From NCBI RefSeq assembly GCF_040685555.1, contig NZ_JBFBIK010000012.1, positions 32,101 through 96,100 of the forward strand: a stretch of DNA of 64,000 nucleotides. Direction: 5' to 3'. The position numbers and the translations under genes were made by a program. This DNA comes from Sphaerisporangium sp040685555. GTDB lineage: Bacteria; Actinomycetota; Actinomycetes; Streptosporangiales; Streptosporangiaceae. Under the pieces are notes generated by a model. That model was not told the DNA's origin and did no database searches. It was given only the letters and a program-made list of their open reading frames with translations. Shown in pieces: positions 29,472-38,336 of this stretch (the stretch's first letter is position 1; the number at the start of each line of letters is the position of its first letter).

Positions 29472-30326
29472 GTGACCAGTCGTGCACTGGCCGTAACGTT
29501 CCTGGCCCTGTGCGGGCTGGGCGCCTCAGCCTGCGGCGCGGCGGCGAGCACCAGCGCCGCCGGCGCCACCGACGCCGTGCCCCAGACGGCCGAGATGAGA
29601 AGCGTGGCCCCGCCGGCGGCGTCCACCTCGGCACGGGCCGCGACGGCCGGCACGCCGTCCCCCGCCAAGCCACTGGCCGGCAAGGTCATCGTGATCGACC
29701 CCGGCCACAACGGCGGGAACTACCGGCACCCCGAGGTGATCAACAAGAAGGTCAACGTCCTCACCGAGTGGAAGCCGTGCGACACCACCGGCACCTCCAC
29801 CAACGACGGCTACTCCGAGGCCGCCTTCACCTGGGACGTCGCCAACCGCATGGTCAAGCTGCTGAGGGCCAAGGGCGCCACCGTCAAGCTCACTCGCGGC
29901 AGCGACACGAGCGTGGGCCCCTGCATCACCCAGCGCGCGGCCATCGGCAACAGGGCCCACGCGAACGCCGCCGTCTCGATCCACGCCGACGGCGCCCCCG
30001 CCTCGGGCCGCGGCTTCCACATCATCATGCCGAAGAAGATCAACGGCCCGGTCGACCCCGTGGTGGGGCCCTCCAGGAAGCTCGGCCTCGCGCTGCGCGA
30101 CGCTTACAAGTCCGGCACGGGCATGCCCTACTCCACGTACCTCGGCAAGGACGCGCTCGACTACCGGAGCGACCTCGGCGGGCTCAACCTCTCCACGGTG
30201 CCGAAGGTCTTCATCGAGACCGGCAACATGCGCAACCCGACCGACGCCGCCAAGCTCAAGGACCCGAGCTTCCGGCAGCGCATCGCCGTATCCCTCACCG
30301 AGGGCCTGCAGAAGTACCTCGGCTGA
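29472..30326 (+). CDS. N-acetylmuramoyl-L-alanine amidase (Amidase_3) lipoprotein
   Basis: This 284-residue zinc amidase cuts peptidoglycan stems. A lipoprotein signal ends at Cys21 (GASAC). An Ala/Thr/Pro linker precedes the catalytic domain at about 70-284. Zinc ligands are His79 (IDPGHNGG), Glu116 (YSEAAFT) and His171 (SIHADG); the catalytic Glu249 lies in FIETGNM. GTG start at 29472. It may work with the L,D-transpeptidase and GH20 enzyme of this region in wall remodelling, an inference from content only. Confidence 0.93.
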   Translation: MTSRALAVTFLALCGLGASACGAAASTSAAGATDAVPQTAEMRSVAPPAASTSARAATAGTPSPAKPLAGKVIVIDPGHNGGNYRHPEVINKKVNVLTEWKPCDTTGTSTNDGYSEAAFTWDVANRMVKLLRAKGATVKLTRGSDTSVGPCITQRAAIGNRAHANAAVSIHADGAPASGRGFHIIMPKKINGPVDPVVGPSRKLGLALRDAYKSGTGMPYSTYLGKDALDYRSDLGGLNLSTVPKVFIETGNMRNPTDAAKLKDPSFRQRIAVSLTEGLQKYLG

Positions 30327-30375
30327 CCCCTGGGCACTGGTGGGCGCCACGGGCGATTTTGGCATGATCTGGGGC

Positions 30376-32055
30376 ATGACTGACCTGATCCCGCGTCCGA
30401 AGGTCCTCGCCCCCGCGCCAGGCTCTTTCGAGTTCACCCCGGGCGCCGCGGTGTCCGGTCCCGCCGATCTGGTCGACGCCGTACGGCTGGCGCTGGCCGT
30501 ACTGGACCTCCGGCAGGGCGAGACGAACCCCGCGCGGGCCGGCACGGCTCCCGGCGGGGCTCAGACGGCGCACCAGGCCACGATCAGCGTCGAGCTCGAC
30601 CCGAGCTTCGGCGCTGAGTCCTACGCCGTGACGGTGGCTCCTGAGGCCGTACGGATCAGCGCCGGAGACGTGGCGGGCGCGCTGTACGCGGGCCAGACGC
30701 TCCGCCAGCTCCTGCCGGCGGACGCCTTCCGGTCCGTACCCCTGCCGGGCGCCCGGTGGTCGGTCCCGTGCGGGCGGATCGAGGACGCGCCGCGCTTCTC
30801 GTGGCGAGGCGCCCACCTCGACGTCTCCCGACATTTCATGCCGAAGCGTGAAGTGCTCCGCATGATCGACCTGCTGGCGGTCCATAAGCTGAACCGCCTC
30901 CACCTCCACCTGGCGGACGACCAGGGCTGGCGGGTGGAGAGCCAGGCCTACCCGCTGCTGCACGAGATCGGATCGCACCGGGCGCGGACCACCACCAAGC
31001 ACTTCCACGGCGAGACCGAGTACGACGGCACCCCGCACGGCGGTTTCTACACCCTGGCGGACCTGTCGGAGATCGCCGCCTACGCCCGTGCGCGGGCCGT
31101 GACGATCGTGCCGGAGATCGACGTCCCCGGGCACGCGTCGGCGATCCTCGCGGCGTACCCGCACCTCGGCGCCGACCCGGCCGGGCGCCACGAGGTGCTG
31201 GACCGCTGGGGCATCTCCCCCGCGATCCTGTCCCCGCTGCCCGCCACGATCGACTTCCTGGCGACGGTGTTCGCGGAGATCATCGAGGCTCTCGGCTCCG
31301 TGCCGTACTTCCACATCGGCGGCGACGAGTGCGTGCTCGACGAGTGGGCCGCCTCGGCCGAGATCAACGGCCACCGGGAGTCCCTCGGGCTCGCCACCCC
31401 CGGCGACCTGCACGCGTGGTTCCTGCGCAGGCTCGCCGACGTGCTGGCGGGCCTCGGCTCCCTCGCCGTGGTCTGGGACGAGGCGTTCGTGAGCGGGATG
31501 CTCCGCGAGGACACGATCGTCATGCCGTGGCGGGGCGTGGAGGTCGGGCGGCGGGCCGCGGCGGCCGGGCACGACATCGTGGCGACCTCGGTGTTCCCCC
31601 TGTACTTCGACTACGCCGAGGCCGCGTCTCCCGAGGAGCCGGTGGCGATCGGCGACACGATCACCGTCGGGGACGTGGCGGCCTTCGAGACCGTGCCGGC
31701 GTCCTGGACCCCCGAGGAGGCGGGCCGGGTGCTGGGCGCGCAGTTCCAGCTCTGGACCGAGCGCATCCCCGACGGGCGGACCCTCGACTACCGGGCCTGG
31801 CCGCGCGGGTGCGCGGTGGCCCACCTGACCTGGTCGGGCAACGCTGAGGGATTCGACGGCGCGCTGCCCGCGCATCTCGACCGGCTGGACGCCTACGGCG
31901 TGGAGTACCGCCCGCCGGCGGGACCGCATCCGTGGCAGCGCGGGGGGACGGGCGCCCGGCGGCACCGGCCGGGAGCGGTGCCGGTGGCCGAGGTGATGCG
32001 CCGCCTGGAGGAGCTCACCCACGCGGCGGACTCCACCCGGCCGAGCCTGGACTGA
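30376..32055 (+). CDS. Beta-N-acetylhexosaminidase, GH20
   Basis: This 559-residue protein has a GH20b-like N-terminal domain (about 1-135) and a GH20 TIM barrel with RFSWRGAHLDVSRHFMP, NRLHLHLADDQGWRVE, EIDVPGHASAILA and the catalytic Asp317-Glu318 pair in HIGGDECVLDEW. No signal peptide is visible, so it is probably cytoplasmic and acts on imported chito-oligosaccharides or muropeptide sugars. ATG at 30376; an in-frame start at 30340 would add 12 residues. The LacI gene upstream could regulate it. Confidence 0.94.
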   Translation: MTDLIPRPKVLAPAPGSFEFTPGAAVSGPADLVDAVRLALAVLDLRQGETNPARAGTAPGGAQTAHQATISVELDPSFGAESYAVTVAPEAVRISAGDVAGALYAGQTLRQLLPADAFRSVPLPGARWSVPCGRIEDAPRFSWRGAHLDVSRHFMPKREVLRMIDLLAVHKLNRLHLHLADDQGWRVESQAYPLLHEIGSHRARTTTKHFHGETEYDGTPHGGFYTLADLSEIAAYARARAVTIVPEIDVPGHASAILAAYPHLGADPAGRHEVLDRWGISPAILSPLPATIDFLATVFAEIIEALGSVPYFHIGGDECVLDEWAASAEINGHRESLGLATPGDLHAWFLRRLADVLAGLGSLAVVWDEAFVSGMLREDTIVMPWRGVEVGRRAAAAGHDIVATSVFPLYFDYAEAASPEEPVAIGDTITVGDVAAFETVPASWTPEEAGRVLGAQFQLWTERIPDGRTLDYRAWPRGCAVAHLTWSGNAEGFDGALPAHLDRLDAYGVEYRPPAGPHPWQRGGTGARRHRPGAVPVAEVMRRLEELTHAADSTRPSLD

Positions 32056-32061
32056 GGCGGA

Positions 32062-32265
32062 CTAGGAGACCTGGTAGCCGGCTTCCTCGATCGCCGCGCG
32101 GATGGCCGCGTCGTCGAGGGGGCCGCCTCCGGACACCTCGACACGCCCGCTCCCGAGGTCGACCTCGACACCGGTGACACCCGGCACCTCGCCGACCTCT
32201 TCCTTGACGGAGCTCACGCAGTGGCCACAGGTCATGCCGGTGACGGTATAAGTGCTGGTGGTCAT
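32062..32265 (-). CDS. copZ: Heavy-metal-binding (HMA) copper chaperone CopZ-like
   Basis: This 67-residue protein is a single HMA domain with the metal site GMTCGHC (Cys13, Cys16) and the usual beta-alpha-beta pattern (VSSVKEEVGEVPGVTGVEVDL). It probably delivers copper(I). No copper ATPase or CsoR gene is nearby. Confidence 0.92.
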   Translation of the reverse strand: MTTSTYTVTGMTCGHCVSSVKEEVGEVPGVTGVEVDLGSGRVEVSGGGPLDDAAIRAAIEEAGYQVS

Positions 32266-32294
32266 GGGTCCATCCTCCTCACAGAAGTACCCAG

Positions 32295-33389
32295 TCAGGG
32301 TATGGCACGACGGCGCTGGCCGCCCACCCGGCCCACCACCTCGCCGATGGACTTGTACCCGTGGCGGCGCAGCCTGCGCGACAGCCCCCGGTTGATCCGC
32401 CAGGCCCAGAGCGGGCCCTCGTAGATCATCGCCGTGTAGCCCTGGACCAGGGTGGCCCCCGCCAGGAGGCGCTCCCAGACGTCGTCGACGTCCTCGACGC
32501 CTCCGACCGAGACCAGGGTGACGCGGTCGCCCACCCGCGCGCGCAGCCTTCTCAGCACCTCCAGCGAGCGCGCTTTGAGCGGCCGCCCGGACAACCCGCC
32601 GGTCTCGGCGGCACCTGCCGCCTCGGCCGGGGACACGCCTTCCCTGCCAATGGTGGTGTTGGTGGCGATGACCCCCGCGAGGCCCAGCTCGACCGCGAGG
32701 TCGGCGACGGCGTCGATGTCCTCGTCCGCGAGATCAGGGGCGATCTTGACGAGCAACGGCGTGCGCCCGGCGGCCCGCAGCACTTCCTTCAGCAACGGCC
32801 GCAGCAGCTCGACGGCCTGGAGGTCGCGCAGGCCGGGGGTGTTCGGGGAGCTGACGTTCACGACGAGGTAGTCGGCGAGCGGGGCGAGCTTCCTGGCACT
32901 GGCGACGTAGTCGCGCACGGCCAGCTCCTCGGGAATGACCTTGGTCTTGCCGATGTTCACCCCGACCACCACGGGCAGGCTTCGAGGCCGGCGCAGCCGC
33001 CGGGCGGCCTGCTGGGCGCCGCGGTTGTTGAAGCCCATGCGGTTGACGATCGCGTGATCGGACACCAGCCGGAACAGCCTCGGACGGGGGTTGCCCGGCT
33101 GGGCGTGGGCGGTGATCGTGCCCACCTCGACATGGCCGAAGCCGAAAGCCGCCAGGGCTTCCACGCAGCCGGCGTCCTTGTCGAAGCCCGCCGCGAGCCC
33201 GAAGGGGCTCGGGAAGTGGACCCCGAAGGCCTGGATGCGGAGCGCCTCGTCGCGTGGCGCCAGGCTCTGGTAGAGCCGGCGCTTCACGACGGGCGCGAGC
33301 GAGAGGACCCGGAGTGCGCGAATGGTCAGGTGGTGCACCGTCTCGGCGTCGAACCGCCGGAGCACCTGCGCGAAGAGCAGTCGATACAT
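32295..33389 (-). CDS. pyrD: Quinone-dependent dihydroorotate dehydrogenase (class 2)
   Basis: This 364-residue enzyme oxidises dihydroorotate in pyrimidine synthesis. It has an N-terminal helix pair for membrane contact (YRLLFAQVLRRFDAETVHHL), the FMN loop GLAAGFDKDAG, the active-site VNVSSPNTPGLRDLQ with catalytic Ser, and TGGLSGRPLKARSLEVLRRL typical of class 2. ATG at 33389; GTG just before it is an alternative. The position apart from other pyr genes is usual for class 2 enzymes. Confidence 0.95.
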   Translation of the reverse strand: MYRLLFAQVLRRFDAETVHHLTIRALRVLSLAPVVKRRLYQSLAPRDEALRIQAFGVHFPSPFGLAAGFDKDAGCVEALAAFGFGHVEVGTITAHAQPGNPRPRLFRLVSDHAIVNRMGFNNRGAQQAARRLRRPRSLPVVVGVNIGKTKVIPEELAVRDYVASARKLAPLADYLVVNVSSPNTPGLRDLQAVELLRPLLKEVLRAAGRTPLLVKIAPDLADEDIDAVADLAVELGLAGVIATNTTIGREGVSPAEAAGAAETGGLSGRPLKARSLEVLRRLRARVGDRVTLVSVGGVEDVDDVWERLLAGATLVQGYTAMIYEGPLWAWRINRGLSRRLRRHGYKSIGEVVGRVGGQRRRAIP

Positions 33390-33410
33390 CACCGATCAGG
33401 GTAGCCCGGA

Positions 33411-33815
33411 TCAGTTGAGGCTCGGATCGCGGACCACGCGCAGCGAGCTGAGCCTGATGGTCCTCCAGCTCTCCGGTGGAACGTCGTCGCGCCGGTCCTC
33501 CTGGCTGATCCGCAGCCGGCGGTCGAACTCCAGCACCCTGAGCAGGCGCAGGACCCGCGGGGAGGGCCGGACGATCGTGAGCGTGCCCCCGCTATCGCGC
33601 ATGCACCGGTCCAGCCACTTCAGCGTGCGGGCCCCCGAGCAGTCGAGGAACCTCACGTGGGCCAGGTCGAGGTTCACGTGAAGCGGCCGGTGGCGGGCTA
33701 GCAGGACGGGAAGGCGGCGGCGCAACTCCGCGGCGCCCTCGATGTCGAGGTCGCCGTGCAGAGTCATCCCCAGCGCCGTCCACAGCGGGGGATCGTACGG
33801 TGTGATCACTATCAC
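33411..33815 (-). CDS. STAS-domain protein (anti-anti-sigma factor-like)
   Basis: This 134-residue protein has a STAS fold (LHGDLDIEGAAELRRRLPVLL) and the phosphorylation-site loop DLAHVRFLDCSGARTLKWL with the conserved Ser after Asp-Cys. A basic C-terminal extension follows. It is the second gene of a pair with the GAF-ANTAR gene, 13 bases away. It is probably a partner for one of the HATPase kinases of the genome. GTG at 33815 chosen. Confidence 0.85.
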   Translation of the reverse strand: MIVITPYDPPLWTALGMTLHGDLDIEGAAELRRRLPVLLARHRPLHVNLDLAHVRFLDCSGARTLKWLDRCMRDSGGTLTIVRPSPRVLRLLRVLEFDRRLRISQEDRRDDVPPESWRTIRLSSLRVVRDPSLN

Positions 33816-33828
33816 GATCGACCGGCGC

Positions 33829-34533
33829 TCAGGCTGGGGGCGCCTGTTCGCCCAGGATCTCGGCGGCCAGGTCGGCGACCCGGCGCCGGCTGTCACGCGC
33901 CCGCTTACGCAGGCCGGTGAAGGCCTGGGCGGCGGTCAGATCGTGCTTGCCCATGAGGTATCCGATCGCCCGCTCGATCACGATGCGGTAGTCGAGCGCG
34001 TACTGCAGCTGGTCGGCCAGCGCGCTCTTCTCCTCGGCCTTCACCGCCGCCGCGAGCACTTCCTCGATGACGTGCGCATAGGCGAGGAGGGCCTGGGTGT
34101 CGGATTCCTCCCAGTCGTGCGGCTCGGCCTGGTAGACGTTCAGAGTGCCCACCGGCCCGTCTCCCAGGCGTACGGGAACCCCCGCCACCGCCCGCACGCT
34201 CGGATGCAACAGCTCGGCCAGGTCGGGCCACCGCTCGTCGGTCTGGACGTCGCGCGTGGTGACCGCGGCGTTGTTGTGGAACGCCGACACGCATGGTCCC
34301 CGTCCTATCGCCGCCTGCGCGTGCTCCAGGCTGCGTCCGGCCTCGTCGGTCGTCACCAGGTAACGCAGTGCCTTGCCCTCATCGGCGAACATGAGACCGG
34401 CACCGGCATAGCCGAACAGGCGGTCCACCACACGCACGATGCGCTCCAAGTGGTGGACGACCCCGGTGGCCTCCGACGCCTTCTGCACGCCTCTGAGGCT
34501 CGCGACCAAGGACTCCGGATCAATACGTGTCAT
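33829..34533 (-). CDS. GAF-ANTAR RNA-binding regulator
   Basis: This 234-residue protein has an N-terminal GAF sensor (about 40-165; GPCVSAFHNNAAVTT, AGVPVRLGDGPVGTLNVY) and a C-terminal ANTAR domain (IVIERAIGYLMGKHDLTAAQ, FTGLRKRARD) that binds paired hairpins in leader RNA to stop termination. ATG at 34533 has GAGGATGGGA upstream. It probably pairs functionally with the STAS protein, a common actinobacterial arrangement. No ANTAR-type twin hairpin was recognised nearby. Confidence 0.92.
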   Translation of the reverse strand: MTRIDPESLVASLRGVQKASEATGVVHHLERIVRVVDRLFGYAGAGLMFADEGKALRYLVTTDEAGRSLEHAQAAIGRGPCVSAFHNNAAVTTRDVQTDERWPDLAELLHPSVRAVAGVPVRLGDGPVGTLNVYQAEPHDWEESDTQALLAYAHVIEEVLAAAVKAEEKSALADQLQYALDYRIVIERAIGYLMGKHDLTAAQAFTGLRKRARDSRRRVADLAAEILGEQAPPA

Positions 34534-35402
34534 TTCCCATCCTCTTGAGAACCTCACCCCTGCGCCGGCTCATGGAGAGGCATGCGTAATCGCATGACAT
34601 CTGCCCGAAATCGGGCACAACAGTCCCGCTTTCGCTAGCGCCGGGGAGTGACAACCCGAACAACCCGGATCGCCTGGGGATCCGGGGGGCGAAATCAGGA
34701 ACGCCGACGACACCGTCTGTCGGACGGAGTAAATCGACGAGCGCGGCCGGCGATGTGCGGGGCCACAGCGCGCTTGACATGGTCAACGCCCGTGCCAATG
34801 GCGGTGCCACCTCCATTTGAGAGGAAGCTCCGCGGACACAGGGCGGAATGATCTGCGACAAAGCGTAGTGCGGCACGATGACTCTGGCCAAGTGGTTGAC
34901 CCACGTGGTCGAAAATCAGGGTGTCGAACGGCGTTGGCCTCGCTCGTACGGCTTCCGCTAGCTTGTCCGTGCGATGTGGCCCGGACAGGCGCATGGCCGC
35001 AGGTGAGCGATCAGGTTCGCTCCGCGACTACTGGATGCAATTAGGTGAGCGCGACCCCGCACAGGCGTGCGGCGCCACAAGCAGGATTAGATCACACGTT
35101 CGATGCTGATGTGACATTTCCGCTACGGCTCACTGTCAGCCTATGCGCTGGCCGGTCATCATGCGGCCAGGGCGGGGCACGGGACGCTGACGGCAGCGTC
35201 GGCGCGCGGGAAATCGCAGGTCAAAGCCTTAATTAACAATATTTCCGGTTTAGGCGTCTCGCACCCCTCGCCCGTATCCGGAAAGCCGGGTGCGGGTACC
35301 GCCGAGGCAGGAGGCCCGGCGATGGTGTAGTCGTGAAACCTGGCGACTTCCGGCGGCCGGTGCACGATGCCGGGCCGGATCTTCACAGGAAGGACCGCAT
35401 CG
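34534..35402 (+). other. Gene-free stretch between the GAF-ANTAR and Ecm4 genes
   Basis: 870 bases with no reading frame that resembles protein. A hairpin CCCGGATC-N7-GATCCGGG lies at 34664-34686. An AT-rich patch at 35225-35250 may hold a promoter for the Ecm4-like gene. Both are tentative. Confidence 0.5.
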
Positions 35403-36392
35403 GTGACCAACACATCCGCTGTCGCGAGCCCGGTGGACTTCTCCGCTCACGGTGACTACGGGCTGAAGTCCTCCACCGGAGCGAAGGGCGCCTTCACCCG
35501 CCCGCCGTACAGCTTCAGGGACCGGGTGACCGCCGACGGCGGCAGCGGCTACCCGGCCGAGCCCGGCCGCTACCACCTGTACGTGTCCGCGGCCTGCCCC
35601 TGGGCTCATCGGTCGATCATCGTGAGAGCGCTGAAGAAGCTGGAGGATGTCGTCTCGCTGTCGATGGTGGACCCGGTCCGCGACGGCCGGGGATGGGCGT
35701 TCCGCGAGGGCCCCGGGCACACCGCCGATCCCGTCAACGGCTTCACGCTGCTGAGCGAGGCGTACGAGGCGAGCGATCCCGGCTACGACGGCCATGTGTC
35801 CGTGCCGGTGCTCTGGGACCGCGAGAGGGGGCGCATCGTCAGCAACAACTTCCCCGACATCACGATCGACCTTGGCACCCAGTTCGAGCGGTGGGCGGAC
35901 ACGAGCGTCGACCTCTACCCCGTCGACCTCGGGCCGGAGATCGACGCGCTGAACGACCGGGTCTACGCCACGGTCAACAACGGCGTCTACCGCTGCGGCT
36001 TCGCGGCGAGCCAGGAGGCCTACGACGAGGCCGTCACGGAGCTCTTCGCGACCCTGGACGACCTCGAACAGCGCCTCGGCGGCAGCCGGTACCTCTTCGG
36101 CGACCGGCTCACCGAGGCGGACGTACGGCTGTGGGTGACGCTCGCCCGTTTCGACGCGGTCTACGTCACCCACTTCAAGGCCAACCTGCGCCGCCTGGTG
36201 GACTACCCGAACCTGTGGGCGTACGCCAGAGATCTCTACCAGCGCCCCGCCTTCGGGGGGACCACGAACCTCGACCACATCAAGCGGCACTATTACGGGA
36301 CCCACCCGCAGATCAACCCGACCCGGATCGTGCCGGCCGGTCCCCTGCTCGACTGGAACGCCCCTCATGGCCGGGAGCGCCTGTCGTCCTGA
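35403..36392 (+). CDS. Glutathionyl-hydroquinone reductase-like (Ecm4/YqjG, GST-omega fold)
   Basis: This 329-residue protein matches the Ecm4/YqjG family: N-terminal thioredoxin-like domain with the catalytic CPW motif (SAACPWAHR, Cys65), GYDGHVSVPVLWDRERGRI, NNFPDITIDL and a helical GST domain ending in THPQINPTRIVP. The enzymes reduce glutathionyl-hydroquinones. Actinomycetes use mycothiol in place of glutathione, so the natural thiol is probably different. GTG at 35403 chosen. Confidence 0.92.
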   Translation: MTNTSAVASPVDFSAHGDYGLKSSTGAKGAFTRPPYSFRDRVTADGGSGYPAEPGRYHLYVSAACPWAHRSIIVRALKKLEDVVSLSMVDPVRDGRGWAFREGPGHTADPVNGFTLLSEAYEASDPGYDGHVSVPVLWDRERGRIVSNNFPDITIDLGTQFERWADTSVDLYPVDLGPEIDALNDRVYATVNNGVYRCGFAASQEAYDEAVTELFATLDDLEQRLGGSRYLFGDRLTEADVRLWVTLARFDAVYVTHFKANLRRLVDYPNLWAYARDLYQRPAFGGTTNLDHIKRHYYGTHPQINPTRIVPAGPLLDWNAPHGRERLSS

Positions 36393-36404
36393 GGGCCGGG
36401 TCCT

Positions 36405-37289
36405 GCGGGGCACTGGGCCACCAGACCGCCGACGCGCCGGCCACGGCGTGTACGGCCTCACGTAGTTGCCTGATCGCGGCGAAGCTCGCCTCGCTGCCCG
36501 GCTCGGCGCGGAGCACCACGTCGGCGCGGGTGTACTCGGGCGTCCTCTCCCCGATGGTGACGCGCGGGTTCCCCGGGATGGCGGAGGCCGCCGCGCGTAC
36601 CGCCTCGGCCGCCGACGTGCGCGAGATGATCACCACGGGCTGGGCGCTTCCGGCCGGGAAGGCCCGGCTCAGCGTCTCCTGACCGGCGATGGCCTCCACC
36701 CGGTCGCGGAACTGCTCGGCAGGAGAAGCGCGACCACGCCGGCGGTGACGGCGAGCAGGGTGATGTCGGCGCCGTCGAAGACCGAGGCGAGGTCGACCTT
36801 GAAGCCCGCGCCGCCGGTCACCTCGACGCGCGCCCCCGCGGGCAGCCCCTGTCGGGCTTCCGCTCTGATCTCGCCGACCGCCTCGGCGAGCTCGGCGTTG
36901 GTGAGCGACCCGGCGAGCGGTACGGAGACCAGCGCCACGTCATCCTTGGGCGAGAAGACCGGAGGCGGCACCCGGCGCCCTGCGGCCAGGGCGGCCATCC
37001 GCTTGGCGCCGGACCCGATCGCGGCCTTGTCCTGCCCGGTCAGCGCCCCGTCACGGCTGTACACGACCAGGGCGGGGAGGAGCTGGCCGCTTGGCAACCG
37101 CTGCTGCAGCCGCACGACCGCCGCGGACTCGGCGCCCTTGGGAAGGGAGGCCGCCGGGTCGCTGTCGACCTTCGACGCCCCGCCGAACGCCAGCGCGAGA
37201 CCGGAGAGGATCAGCGCCACGATGATCGTGAGCCACTTGCCGCGTGCCCCCCACAGCATGGCCCACCTAATATGCTCTGCTCGCGTCAT
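36405..37289 (-). pseudogene. Decayed MMPL/RND family transporter
   Basis: The N-terminal helix and first outer domain remain (TRAEHIRWAMLWGARGKWLTI ... GARVEVTGGAGFKVDLASVF, then helix ITLLAVTAGVVALLL). The frame then breaks near 36720 and jumps to a distant segment of the second outer domain (VEAIAGQETLSRAFPAG ... TIGERTPEYTRADVVLRAEP), which ends near 36405. About 500 residues with the remaining membrane helices are missing. Such proteins export lipids or antibiotics. The breaks show an internal deletion plus 3' loss. Confidence 0.82.
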
Positions 37290-37435
37290 CAACGCGCGCC
37301 ACGAGTCGACGGCCGGCCACGACGGCGATAGCCGTCCGATCGACGGTGCTTGATACCCGTTTGCAGCGACTGGTCAAGGCGATTGCAACCGGCCGATCAC
37401 ATACTGCGGTCATCACGAACAGAGAGGACCGCCCG

Positions 37436-37936
37436 ATGACGATCACCCGCACCCTGACCGGCCTGGCCGTGGCCGCCGCCTTCGTCGCGATCGCCCCCAC
37501 CGCCGCACAGGCGTCCACCGGCACATCGGACGCGGCCACCACCGCCTCGTCCTCCTCCTTCTCCGGGTGGGGCACGTACTACGCCCCTGGCCGCCGGGCC
37601 AAGGCCGCCGGCTCCCTGTCGGCCACGGGCGAGGACCACGAGGACATCCCCACCGCTGACACGGTGAAGATCTCCGGCAAGGTCTCCGACCTCACGCGCG
37701 GCTCGTCGTGCGGCCTCGCGGTCTTCCGCATCACCTACCTGGACGACAGCGGCAACCTGCCCTTCAAGCACCACACCGTCCGCGACTGCACGTACGGCTC
37801 GCCGAAGTCCTTCTCGTTCAAGTACCCGGACGTGTACGAGGTCGAGCTGAAGGTCTGCTCCGAGGCAGGGTCCTCCAAGCCGTCGCTGAACTGCCTCTAC
37901 GCGGGCACCTGGAAGGTCATCTACCTGTCGAAGTAA
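37436..37936 (+). CDS. Secreted protein of unknown function
   Basis: This 166-residue protein has a signal peptide (LTGLAVAAAFVAIAPTAAQA) and a mature domain of about 130 residues with four Cys in CGLAVFRITYLDD, VRDCTYGS, VCSEAGS and LNCLYAG, which may form two disulfides. Strand-rich, no known family recognised. ATG at 37436 follows GAGAGGA. Confidence 0.8.
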   Translation: MTITRTLTGLAVAAAFVAIAPTAAQASTGTSDAATTASSSSFSGWGTYYAPGRRAKAAGSLSATGEDHEDIPTADTVKISGKVSDLTRGSSCGLAVFRITYLDDSGNLPFKHHTVRDCTYGSPKSFSFKYPDVYEVELKVCSEAGSSKPSLNCLYAGTWKVIYLSK

Positions 37937-38336
37937 CCGTTTCCATACGCAACGCGCGATCCGCCGGAGCGGTTCCAGATCAACGCCGCCAGGGCGTCGC
38001 ACTTCTCCCCCGAGAAGGCGCGGCGCCCTTTGATCTTTCCCCACACCAGTGATCGCATGCGTGCATCGTCCACTCGGACGCCTTTCCCGTCATCGCGTCC
38101 CGCGGCCTGGACGCGTTCGCTCCTGTACAGGAGACCGGCGGGCAGGCCGGCGACAACAGAAATGTTGACAAGTGCCGCGAATTTTCGTTGTCCCCTGGTG
38201 GCTCGGCGGGTCTCCTCTCAGGGAGGTACTCGCCAGATCTCCGCTTGTAGAGAGAAATGTCCATCTATGGAGACAATTGCCCGGCCCGGCGGCACGCGGG
38301 CGACGCAGGGACGACTGACACAGGGAGCGGAGCGCG
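37937..38336 (+). other. Gene-free leader of the sigma-GH128 gene
   Basis: 400 bases without a credible gene. GTTGAC near 38163 could be a -35 element for the downstream membrane sigma factor gene, but no clear -10 was found. If the sigma factor controls its own gene, its promoter is here. Confidence 0.4.
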
